In this document: piece by piece, positions 16,826-24,682 of the stretch
How positions within the stretch are numbered: position 1 is the stretch's first letter
Layout: each line of letters begins with the position of its first letter
DNA from: CAWHMN01 sp051001135
GTDB lineage: Bacteria > Acidobacteriota > Terriglobia > Terriglobales > Acidobacteriaceae
Assembly (NCBI GenBank): GCA_051001135.1
Contig: JBPCNO010000047.1
Span: 4,217 to 68,216, forward strand
Reading direction: 5' to 3'
Length of the DNA: 64,000 nt
Notes under the pieces: model-generated
What the model was told of the DNA's origin: nothing
Database searches by the model: none
The model's input: only the letters and a program-made list of their open reading frames with translations
Translations under genes and position numbers: made by a program

Positions 16826-17590
16826 TCAAACGGCGCGGACGCCGCCCGCGCGTGACGATGGCTGCCGGCGGCTCGAGGTTGCGATCCGGGTGGCAGTCGA
16901 GGAACCAGGCGAAGTTTTCTTGCGGGAGACATTCGTCTTTGGACGCGCGGTTTTGATCGCGGCGTGATTCTCCAGCCCCTGGGTCAGAATGGCGGCGAAG
17001 TCATTGGCGATCGCCTGCGGCTTCAGTTGCCCCTCGGGGGCATACCAGTTGCCGATCCAGTTGAGCGCGCCGCTGATGGCGAAGGCCACCAGCTTGGGGT
17101 TGCAGGGGCCGATCGACGCGTCTTCAATGCCCTCTTCGACGAAGGAGCGCAGCCTGTGGTCGATTCTGCGCTTGCGCCCGCGCACTTCGGCACGCGTCTT
17201 GGGCGAGAGTTCGCCATCGTCCAGATGGGCCACGCAGCGTCCATAATCCACCGTCATCAGCACGGCATACGAGCGGATGAAGGAGCGAACTTTTTCCAGG
17301 CCATTCCCGGCCCGGCTGTCGATCTCTTCCAGTCCCGCCTCGATCAGATCCGTGCCCATGCGGTAACACTCCAGCAGCAGCTCTTCCTTGTTGCGGAAAT
17401 AGTGATAGAGCGCGGGCTTGGTGATGTTGAGGCAGGCAGCGACATCGTCGAGCGAGGTGCGGCTGTAGCTGGTCTCCAGAAAAAGCCGCGCGGCCGTGCG
17501 CAACACGGTGTCGCGCTTGGTGTCGCGATCGCGGCTCCGTATAGTGAACGCTGGTTCCGGGAGCGGCGCGGTTGCTGGAGTCCTGGCCAT
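16826..17590 (-). CDS. TetR/AcrR-family transcriptional regulator, probable fatty-acid degradation repressor
   Basis: A 254-aa TetR protein. The DNA-binding domain spans about 22-75, with the helix-turn-helix DDVAACLNITKPALYHYFRN. The ligand domain (about 85-215) is of the type found in FadR/KstR-like acyl-CoA sensors, though the specific ligand cannot be read from sequence. The tail beyond about 215 is rich in Lys, Arg, Ser and Thr and looks disordered. The gene lies between the etf/ligase arm and the fadNAE arm and close to three copies of one inverted repeat. That position makes it the natural repressor of both arms. Confidence 0.88.
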   Translation of the reverse strand: MARTPATAPLPEPAFTIRSRDRDTKRDTVLRTAARLFLETSYSRTSLDDVAACLNITKPALYHYFRNKEELLLECYRMGTDLIEAGLEEIDSRAGNGLEKVRSFIRSYAVLMTVDYGRCVAHLDDGELSPKTRAEVRGRKRRIDHRLRSFVEEGIEDASIGPCNPKLVAFAISGALNWIGNWYAPEGQLKPQAIANDFAAILTQGLENHAAIKTARPKTNVSRKKTSPGSSTATRIATSSRRQPSSRAGGVRAV

Positions 17591-17668
17591 GGGTCTGTCA
17601 GGGAGGATGGTATCAGCAGCCCGTCAGCCGAGGGCGGGAACGGTTGCGCCGAGAAATCGCCCGGGAAC

Positions 17669-17698
17669 GCAAAGAGGCGCCCGAAGACGCCTCTTTGC
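17669..17698 (-). terminator. Hairpin terminator after the GH39-like gene
   Basis: GCAAAGAGGCG (17669-17679) pairs perfectly with CGCCTCTTTGC (17688-17698) around an 8-nt loop. It lies 33 bp beyond the stop of the minus-strand gene 17732-19561 and upstream of the tetR start. There is no strong U-tract, so termination strength is uncertain. Confidence 0.6.
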
Positions 17699-17731
17699 CG
17701 TGCCGTGCGATAGAACCACTCGGAGCCGTTG

Positions 17732-19561
17732 TTATTTGATGGAGATTGCCTGCACCGAGTACGCCGGTACGGGGATATTGGTGGATACGCTGGTGCCGCT
17801 CCGCGTCAGTGCGACCGAGGAGGAGCGAATCTGCTGGCCGTTGACGATCTGATAGAGCGTCCCACCTCCGGAGGTATAGCCGGTGTTGACCGCGCTGACA
17901 TTCAGACTCGAGTAGGCCTGCCCGGTCGGGTTGATGATCAGGATGGAATCCTGTGTCGCGTTGAAGAAGGCTGACACCACCAGACCGCCGCCAGCATTGC
18001 CGGGAGAGATCGAAGCCGCCATGTGGCCACCATTCGCTAGGCCCAGATACTTCGTTCCGGCGATGAGCTGATAAGTATAGTACTGCGGGTACGCCTGGGG
18101 CACGCTGCCGGCCACATAGAGACAATCCCGTGCCGCATCGATGGTGCCGATCAGACAGAAGTAGGGGTGAGCATTCGCGCCGAAGTAGACGATCTTGCCG
18201 GGCACGCTATAAGCGCCCGCATAGACGGTATTCAGCAGGTCTGCGACGTAGAGCGAGTTCCAGACAGGTGAAATTGTCGGGTTGTTCGCGCAGCAGTTCT
18301 TATTGAAGCTCCAGTTCAGGTTGTACTCGGTGATATCGATCGGCGTATGGATGCCGCCGGGCTGTTTACCGGCTGCGAGCATGCTGGATGCGATGAGATA
18401 GGTATTGCGCGGATCGACGTAGGCATCCTGCGTCCGCTGGTAGACGGACTGCACGCCGTAGAAGGTATCCCAGGTCGCGTTGAGTTCCTTGTTGCCGAAC
18501 AGGTACTGGTGATAGCTGAGGAAATCCACGTAGGGAGCGGTCTTTGGGTTGGTGGTGAGCGCCTGAATCCAAGTGCGCTGGATGCCGGCCGTAACCGGAC
18601 CGCCGATGTGGATGGTCTTACCATCCCTGGCCGCCTGTGCCTTCATCAGCGGCGCGGCCGCGGCGTAGAGGGTCTGGTAATCGGTGAGCTGATTGCCGCC
18701 CGGATCGCAGAGGGCGCCGGTGTTGGGCTCGTTCCAGATCTCATACTCGGTCACGATGCCGGGAAACTTCTGGTCCATGTGCGCGACATACAATGCCGCA
18801 AGCTTCGCCCAGGTGTTGACATTCGAGGGCATGGCGGTTGCGGGGGCCGTCTTGCAGGTTCCCGACTTCACCAGCCAGGATGGAGTCTGCACCAGTTGGA
18901 CCATGATGTGCGTGCCGCCGGCGACGCCGATGGTCTGAAAGTTGTGATCGACCTTCTGCCAGAGCGGCGCGGAGACGGAAGCGGCCGTGGGAAACACGGC
19001 GGGCAGCTCGGCATAGAAACGCGCGTAGTTGAATCCGGCCGCTACGACCATATCGATATCCGCCTGATCGTGCAGGGAATCGAAGTGCTCGGCGCCAAAC
19101 ATGCCGGCAGGAATTGCATGGAGCGAGTTGGACCGCGAGCCGAAGTCGACGGCGACCTTGGAGTAGACCGTCACCCTGGAAGATGAAGTTTGATGCGTGG
19201 AGCTGTCCATAGCGGTGACTGTATGGGTCCCCGGAGTGGTGGGTGCGGTATAGACGCCGGCGCCGGAAATAGTGCCTTTGGTGCTGCTGCCGCCCGCTTG
19301 GCCATCGACCGCGAAGGTGACGGCGTTCTTATCGGGCAGGCTATAAATCTGTCCCTGGAAGGTCTGGTGAGTTCCTGTCAGGACCGCGGCGGTGCTGGGA
19401 TAGACGGAGAATGTGGCGGCGGTGGTGTTCGGAGATACGGTGGCCGCGTTTGCGCCGGGCGCTGCATCGGGAGAAGGGACAGCCTGGGACAGGAGCAAAG
19501 AGGGGGCGAGAAACAGACACAGGCCGGCGGCGGCCTGCGCAATACGGGGGAGACGTGACAT
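17732..19561 (-). CDS. Exported GH39-like glycoside hydrolase
   Basis: A 609-aa protein with a signal peptide (about 1-27, ending LLLSQA). An Ig-like region (about 50-135, with GVYTAPTTPGTHTVTA) comes next, then a TIM-barrel catalytic domain (about 140-520). EYEIWNEPN places a likely acid/base at Glu278. DITEYNLNW offers Glu412 as a possible nucleophile. Both motifs match the clan GH-A pattern seen in GH39 xylosidase/iduronidase-like enzymes. A C-terminal beta domain follows. The catalytic part is clearly paralogous to the C-terminal half of the protein at 53397-57692. The ATG at 19561 is chosen because it begins the signal peptide; an upstream frame to 19624 adds 21 unlikely residues. Substrate unknown. 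Confidence 0.8.
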   Translation of the reverse strand: MSRLPRIAQAAAGLCLFLAPSLLLSQAVPSPDAAPGANAATVSPNTTAATFSVYPSTAAVLTGTHQTFQGQIYSLPDKNAVTFAVDGQAGGSSTKGTISGAGVYTAPTTPGTHTVTAMDSSTHQTSSSRVTVYSKVAVDFGSRSNSLHAIPAGMFGAEHFDSLHDQADIDMVVAAGFNYARFYAELPAVFPTAASVSAPLWQKVDHNFQTIGVAGGTHIMVQLVQTPSWLVKSGTCKTAPATAMPSNVNTWAKLAALYVAHMDQKFPGIVTEYEIWNEPNTGALCDPGGNQLTDYQTLYAAAAPLMKAQAARDGKTIHIGGPVTAGIQRTWIQALTTNPKTAPYVDFLSYHQYLFGNKELNATWDTFYGVQSVYQRTQDAYVDPRNTYLIASSMLAAGKQPGGIHTPIDITEYNLNWSFNKNCCANNPTISPVWNSLYVADLLNTVYAGAYSVPGKIVYFGANAHPYFCLIGTIDAARDCLYVAGSVPQAYPQYYTYQLIAGTKYLGLANGGHMAASISPGNAGGGLVVSAFFNATQDSILIINPTGQAYSSLNVSAVNTGYTSGGGTLYQIVNGQQIRSSSVALTRSGTSVSTNIPVPAYSVQAISIK

Positions 19562-19841
19562 CAAAGGCACCTCTAATGCGGCAAAAAATTGAACGATGCA
19601 AGGCCCGCACATCTGGCGTTCCAAGGTTCCGCCAATGTTATCTCAGCTACAAACAATCTGTACTAGAAAGATATTGTCTGGAGGAAAGACAGGTCACCTG
19701 GCCGCCGGCTAATGCCGTAGGTTTCCGGATGCCGAGGTGAAACCGAAAGATCACTCGGGCCGCATCTGGAGGCGTGCGGCGGGAGGCGCGCGAGGAAACC
19801 GGCGTCGCCCTGATGGATGGAATAGCGAGTGCTCGCTGCGA

Positions 19842-20609
19842 TCAGCGATGAAACGGAGACTGTCCGAAGCGGAAGGAGAGTCCGGCCCCCACGCGCGTGG
19901 TCCAGCGCCCGTCCTTCAGCAGATCGTTGAAGAGATGGTCGTAGACCTCGTCTGCCTGCACCCGGACCCCGAAGTGACGGGTGAGGTCGTAGTCAAAGCC
20001 GCCGCCGAAGCCGTAAAAGCCCTGCCAGTCAGTCTTGCTGCCGCCTGGCACCAACTGTTGCACAACCAGTGTCTGGATCGGGTCCTTCGGGCGCGCGGTC
20101 ACCTGCTCGCGCACCGCACCGACCGATGGCCGGACGAACAACGCGGCGTGGCGGAAGCGGTAAATGTTGAACTGCGGTCCGGCGGCGAAGGTCTGGGTCA
20201 GCGCGTTAAAGGGCACAACCAGCGCGTAGCCCGGAGGCAACTGTCCGGCTGCGGCCAATTGTGCCAGCAGGGCGCCCAACTCCTGTGCCAGCGCCGGGGG
20301 CACCTGGCCCGGGGTGAGTTTCGACTGGCCAGTCGCAACCGAGTAGTCGAACCCAAGCGTGAGCCAGGTCTTCGGTGTGACTCCGGCCTGGAATTGGAAG
20401 CCATTCTCCGGCAGCTTGATGTTGGTGCTGTAGAGGTACGCATAGCCGGCGACGATGTCGTAGAACGGGATGTCCACCTTGGCTGGCGCGTTGGCAGGGG
20501 TGAGCGGCTGCTGTGCCCATCCCGACTGGTGGAGCATCGCCGCCCCCAGGCAGACTGCGAGCGATGTGGCCATCCGTTGGAATTGTTTAGCCCGAAAACT
20601 CATTTCCAT
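19842..20609 (-). CDS. Outer-membrane beta-barrel protein
   Basis: A 255-aa protein with a signal peptide ending GWAQQ and alternating hydrophobic strands through to a terminal strand GAGLSFRFGQSPFHR. Aromatic-rich patches such as PQFNIYRFRHAALFVRPSVGA and FYGFGGGFDYDLTRHFGVRVQADEV look like OmpA/porin-type barrel strands. A GGGAG site lies four bases before ATG 20609; an ATG at 20603 is also possible. It is transcribed divergently from fadN, and two operator-like repeats lie in the gap. A link to uptake of lipids is therefore possible but unproved. The sequence itself does not match FadL. Confidence 0.72.
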   Translation of the reverse strand: MEMSFRAKQFQRMATSLAVCLGAAMLHQSGWAQQPLTPANAPAKVDIPFYDIVAGYAYLYSTNIKLPENGFQFQAGVTPKTWLTLGFDYSVATGQSKLTPGQVPPALAQELGALLAQLAAAGQLPPGYALVVPFNALTQTFAAGPQFNIYRFRHAALFVRPSVGAVREQVTARPKDPIQTLVVQQLVPGGSKTDWQGFYGFGGGFDYDLTRHFGVRVQADEVYDHLFNDLLKDGRWTTRVGAGLSFRFGQSPFHR

Positions 20610-20748
20610 TCGTCTCCCGTAAAGAAAGCTGCCGGAGAGAGAAAGCCGGCGAGGCATGGACACCCGTGTCGGTCGAGCTCTCCCGGAGCGGCGAACCTCG
20701 CCCGGAGCGGAAGAGTAGTGAACAGCACATGCGGTTGGCAAGTATTCT

Positions 20749-20764
20749 CTTACCGACGGGTAAC
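20749..20764. promoter_or_regulatory. Candidate TetR operator, copy 2, in the fadN/OMP divergent region
   Basis: CTTACCGACGGGTAAC contains TTACC-GACG-GGTAA, a perfect inverted repeat with a 4-bp centre. It lies 140 bp upstream of the outer-membrane protein gene and 139 bp upstream of the fadN start. It matches the copy at 16787 in 13 of 16 positions. Confidence 0.65.
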
Positions 20765-20814
20765 TTCGAGGCAGAGCCGCTCAGCCGAAGGTAATACCTG
20801 GCGCGATATCCGGA

Positions 20815-20844
20815 TTGTGTTTTGCTTACCGGAGAGTAAGATAA
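20815..20844 (+). promoter_or_regulatory. Candidate fadN promoter with TetR operator, copy 3, in its spacer
   Basis: CTTACCGGAGAGTAAG (20825-20840) is an inverted repeat (CTTAC-N6-GTAAG) of the same type as the copies at 16787 and 20749. A -35-like TTGTGT (20815-20820) and a -10-like AAGATA (20838-20843) flank or overlap it with a 17-bp spacer. A repressor bound here would block RNA polymerase. The promoter boxes are approximate. Confidence 0.6.
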
Positions 20845-20902
20845 GCCTCGTGAGCCCGCTGGCCGACCCGGCACAGTAGCATAGCCAACGTGAGTCGCAA
20901 AG

Positions 20903-23401
20903 ATGCGGGAGTCAATCGGGATGAGGGTTGAAGAGCGCAACGAACAGGAGGCGTCCATCCGCGGCGCAAGCAGCGAAGGGAACGCCAGCCGCTATGCGAT
21001 CCGCAAAGCGGCTGTGCTGGGAGCGGGAACCATGGGCTCGCGCATTGCGGCGCACCTGGCAAATGCTGGTATTCCGGTGGTGCTTCTGGACATGCCGGCG
21101 CCGGGCGACGCGGACCCATCGCGCCTGAGCCGGGCAGCCGTGCGCGAGTTGTTGAAGGCCAAGCCGGCCGCGCTGTTCGAAGCGTCCTTCGCCTCGCGCA
21201 TCCTCCCCGGCAACTTCGACGCGGATCTGGACAAGCTGAGCGATTGCGATTGGGTGATTGAAGCGGTGGCGGAAAATCTCGCCATCAAGCGGTCGCTGCT
21301 GGCGAAGGTTGCGCCCCATCTGAAAGAGAATGCGATCCTGACCACCAACACCAGCGGGCTTCCCGTCGGCAGCATCGGCGAGGAACTGCCGGAGTCGCTG
21401 CGCCGGCGGTGGCTCGGCACGCACTTCTTCAATCCGCCCCGGTATATGCGGCTGGTCGAAATCATTCCAACGCCTGCATCGGATCCGGAGGCCATCCGCG
21501 CAATCGCTGAGTTCATGGAACGGCGTCTGGGCAAGGATGTCGTACGTGCGCGCGACACGCCGAACTTCATCGCCAACCGTATCGGCGTGCACCTGATGCT
21601 GGAGGTGGCGCGTCTGCTCGAAGAGGAGCAGTTGACGGTGGAAGAGGTGGATGCGCTCACCGGCACGGCGATCGGCTTCCCCCGGCAGGGCACCTTCCGC
21701 CTTGCGGATATGGTGGGCATCGACGTGCTGATGCACGTGGCAAGAAACTTCTCGCAGACCACATCGGAGCGGGTCGAGATTCCGTCGTTCCTGCACGCGA
21801 TGGTGGAGCGGCGCTGGCTGGGAGACAAGACGGGCGGCGGCTTCTACAAGAAAGCCAAAGGCGAGGATGGAAAGGAGGTGCGTCTGGCGCTGGATTGGAA
21901 GACGCTGGAGTACCGGCCGGCGGAGCGCGCCAAGCTGCCATCGCTCGAGATGGCGAAGAATGTCGAGCAGCTTCCGGCGCGGCTGCGGATGCTGCTGGCG
22001 AACGATCCCGTCAAGGACAAGACGGCGCGCTTTCAATGGCGTTTGTTGAGCAGCTTATGGAACTACGCGGCCGACTGCCTGCCCGAGATCGCCGACGATG
22101 CGGCCAGCGTCGATCGGGCCATGCGCGCCGGCTTCAACTGGGAGATGGGCCCGTTCGCGATGTGGGATGCCGCAGGCGTCCGCGCGACGGTGGAGCGGAT
22201 GCGTGGCGAAGGGCAGCCGGTGAGTGCAGCGGTCGAACGGCTGCTGGCTGCCGGCGGTGAGAGCTGGTATCGCAAGGACGGCCAGGAGTGCTTCGACCCA
22301 TCCATCGGAACGTGGAAGCCGGTAGCGCAGCGCGAGGGCGTCGCGCGTATTGCTGATTTCCGTGAAGTGCGCGGCACGACGCGGGGCCCGACCCGGGGTG
22401 TCGTGCGGGAGAACGCAGGCGCGTCGCTGGTCGATCTCGGCGAGGGCATTGCTTGCCTCGATCTGCACTCCAAAAAGAGCGCGATCGGCGAAGACATCCT
22501 GCGCCTGGTGACCGAGACCCTGCGCCCGGAGAGCGAGGCTACGCGCAATTTCCGGGGGTTTGTCATCCACAGCGACGCGGAGAACTTCTCCGTCGGCGCC
22601 AACCTGGTGCAGCTCTTGTTGAGCGCACAGGAGGGCGAGTGGGATGAGGTGGACTTCGCCGTTCGCACCTTCCAGGCCATGACCGCCGCGATCAAGTTCT
22701 GCCCGCGACCCGTGGTGGTGGCGCCCTACGCTCTATGCCTGGGCGGCGGGACCGAGATGGTGCTGCACGCGGCTCGGCGTCAGGCGCACGCCGAGTTGTA
22801 CATGGGCCTGGTGGAGGCGGGCGTGGGCCTGGTGCCGGCGGGTGGGGGCACCAAGGAGATGGTGCTGCGCGCTACAGACGCCGCAGCGCGTGCATTGGGG
22901 TCGACGGATCAGGTAGCCGGCTCGGTCGAGCTATTGGACGCATTGAAGCGCGCCTTCGAGACCATCGCGACCGCCAAGGTATCGACCTCCGCGGTGGAGG
23001 CGCGCCAGCTTGGTTTCCTGGATGGATCGGACGGCATCACCGCGAATCGCGACCGCTTGCTGAGCGACGCCAAACGCGTGGCCATCAGCCTGGCAGACGG
23101 CGGGTATACGCCGCCGCTTGCGCGCACGGAGATCCCGGCTGCTGGAGAAAACGTGCTGGCGACGCTCAAGATGGGCGCGTACCTGATGCGCGAGGCCGGC
23201 TATGCCAGCGAGCACGATCTGAAGGTGGCAAACTATGTGGCGAATATCCTGTGCGGCGGCCCGGTCGCGCCGGGCACAGGGGTGAGCGAACAGTACCTGC
23301 TGGATCTGGAACGGGAGGCATTTCTGTCGCTGTGCGGCGAAGCGAAGACGCTGGAGCGTATCGCCTTCACGCTCAGTACTGGCAAGCCGCTGCGAAACTA
23401 A
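20903..23401 (+). CDS. fadN: 3-hydroxyacyl-CoA dehydrogenase / enoyl-CoA hydratase fusion (FadN-type)
   Basis: An 832-aa bifunctional beta-oxidation enzyme with the dehydrogenase first. The N-terminal Rossmann fold has AVLGAGTMGSRIAAHLANAG (about 33-52) and the catalytic-type block LGTHFFNPPRYMRLVEIIP. The dehydrogenase C-domains follow to about 480. The crotonase domain (about 510-780) contains GFVIHSDAENFSVGANLVQLL and CLGGGTEMVLHA. This order is the reverse of E. coli FadB and matches Bacillus FadN. It hydrates enoyl-CoA and oxidises the resulting 3-hydroxyacyl-CoA. ATG 20903 is used; ATG 20921 in the same frame is possible. It heads the operon fadN-fadA-fadE, the same order as Bacillus fadNAE. 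Confidence 0.94.
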   Translation: MRESIGMRVEERNEQEASIRGASSEGNASRYAIRKAAVLGAGTMGSRIAAHLANAGIPVVLLDMPAPGDADPSRLSRAAVRELLKAKPAALFEASFASRILPGNFDADLDKLSDCDWVIEAVAENLAIKRSLLAKVAPHLKENAILTTNTSGLPVGSIGEELPESLRRRWLGTHFFNPPRYMRLVEIIPTPASDPEAIRAIAEFMERRLGKDVVRARDTPNFIANRIGVHLMLEVARLLEEEQLTVEEVDALTGTAIGFPRQGTFRLADMVGIDVLMHVARNFSQTTSERVEIPSFLHAMVERRWLGDKTGGGFYKKAKGEDGKEVRLALDWKTLEYRPAERAKLPSLEMAKNVEQLPARLRMLLANDPVKDKTARFQWRLLSSLWNYAADCLPEIADDAASVDRAMRAGFNWEMGPFAMWDAAGVRATVERMRGEGQPVSAAVERLLAAGGESWYRKDGQECFDPSIGTWKPVAQREGVARIADFREVRGTTRGPTRGVVRENAGASLVDLGEGIACLDLHSKKSAIGEDILRLVTETLRPESEATRNFRGFVIHSDAENFSVGANLVQLLLSAQEGEWDEVDFAVRTFQAMTAAIKFCPRPVVVAPYALCLGGGTEMVLHAARRQAHAELYMGLVEAGVGLVPAGGGTKEMVLRATDAAARALGSTDQVAGSVELLDALKRAFETIATAKVSTSAVEARQLGFLDGSDGITANRDRLLSDAKRVAISLADGGYTPPLARTEIPAAGENVLATLKMGAYLMREAGYASEHDLKVANYVANILCGGPVAPGTGVSEQYLLDLEREAFLSLCGEAKTLERIAFTLSTGKPLRN

Positions 23402-23449
23402 GCGCCGGATGCGGTGAACTAAACCGGAAGGCTGTTGAGGGAATCGACG

Positions 23450-24634
23450 ATGCAGGATGCAGTGGTGGTCAGCGCGGTGCGCACGCCGGTGGGCAAAGCC
23501 GGAAAGGGAAGCCTGGCTGCCACGCGGCCGGATGATCTGGCCGCGGTGGTGCTCCGCAGCGCGTTGGAGCGCGCGCCGGGAGTTGATGCGCAGGAGATCG
23601 AGGATGTGATTTTAGGCTGCGCCATGCCGGAGGCGGAGCAGGGATTGAATGTGGCGCGCATGGCCTCTCTGCGCGCCGGCCTTCCGGTTACGGCCTCAGC
23701 CATCACCGTCAATCGTTATTGCGCCTCCGGATTGCAGGCGATCGCGTATGCGGCCGACCGCATCCGCACCGGCGGCGCGAGCGCTGTGCTGGCCGGTGGC
23801 ACCGAATCCATGAGCATGGTGCCGATGGGAGGGCATCGTGTCAGCGCCAATCCCTGGCTGGTCGAGAACCATCCGGAGAGCTATCTTTCGATGGGCTTGA
23901 CGGCGGAGAGGGTCGCCGAAAAGTACGGCATCTCCCGCGAGCAGATGGATGCCTTTTCTCTGCAGAGCCATCAACGGGCGCTGGCGGCCACGGCGAGCGG
24001 GGCGTTTGCCGACGAGATCGTAACTGTGCCGGTAACACATAAAACCACTCAGCCGAATACGACCAAGCTCCAGGACCGCAGGCTCGAGTTCAGGGCCGAT
24101 GAGGGGCCGCGCGCGGACACCTCGCTCGAAGCATTGGCAAAACTCAAGCCTGCCTTTCACGTCCAAGGCACGGTGACGGCGGGAAACTCCTCGCAGACCT
24201 CGGACGGCGCGGCCGCGGCGTTACTGCTTTCGAGCGATCGCGCACGGGAATTGGGATTGCAACCGCTGGCCCGGTTTGTCGCATACGCGACCGCCGGCTG
24301 CGCTCCGGAGATCATGGGCATCGGGCCGGTGACCGCCATCCCCAAGGCGCTGGCGGCTGCAGGGCTCAAGCTCGCAGACATCGGGCTAATCGAATTGAAC
24401 GAGGCGTTTGCGGCGCAATCGCTCGCCGTGATCCAACAGCTTGGGCTCGATCCGGAGCGGGTCAATGTGCATGGAGGCGCCATCGCGCTGGGGCATCCGC
24501 TCGGCTGCACCGGCGCGAAACTCACCGCAACGCTGCTGCATGAGATGAAGCGGCGCGGCATCCGCTACGGCATGGTGACGATGTGCGTGGGCGGTGGCAT
24601 GGGCGCCGCGGGCATCTTCGAGAATCTGAACTGA
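23450..24634 (+). CDS. fadA: Acetyl-CoA C-acyltransferase (3-ketoacyl-CoA thiolase)
   Basis: A 394-aa thiolase. The nucleophile Cys91 lies in VNRYCASGLQAI, the second motif is NEAFAAQS, the catalytic His lies in GGAIALGHPLGCTGAK, and the second Cys in TMCVGGGMGAAGIFE. It cleaves 3-ketoacyl-CoA to acetyl-CoA and a shortened acyl-CoA. The ATG at 23450 has a GAGGGA site seven bases upstream; the in-frame TTG at 23435 is not needed. It lies 48 bp after fadN. Confidence 0.95.
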   Translation: MQDAVVVSAVRTPVGKAGKGSLAATRPDDLAAVVLRSALERAPGVDAQEIEDVILGCAMPEAEQGLNVARMASLRAGLPVTASAITVNRYCASGLQAIAYAADRIRTGGASAVLAGGTESMSMVPMGGHRVSANPWLVENHPESYLSMGLTAERVAEKYGISREQMDAFSLQSHQRALAATASGAFADEIVTVPVTHKTTQPNTTKLQDRRLEFRADEGPRADTSLEALAKLKPAFHVQGTVTAGNSSQTSDGAAAALLLSSDRARELGLQPLARFVAYATAGCAPEIMGIGPVTAIPKALAAAGLKLADIGLIELNEAFAAQSLAVIQQLGLDPERVNVHGGAIALGHPLGCTGAKLTATLLHEMKRRGIRYGMVTMCVGGGMGAAGIFENLN

Positions 24635-24682
24635 CTGGCAGTGAGACAGCGACAGCGTCGATAGCAAAACGGGAGAGGCCGA

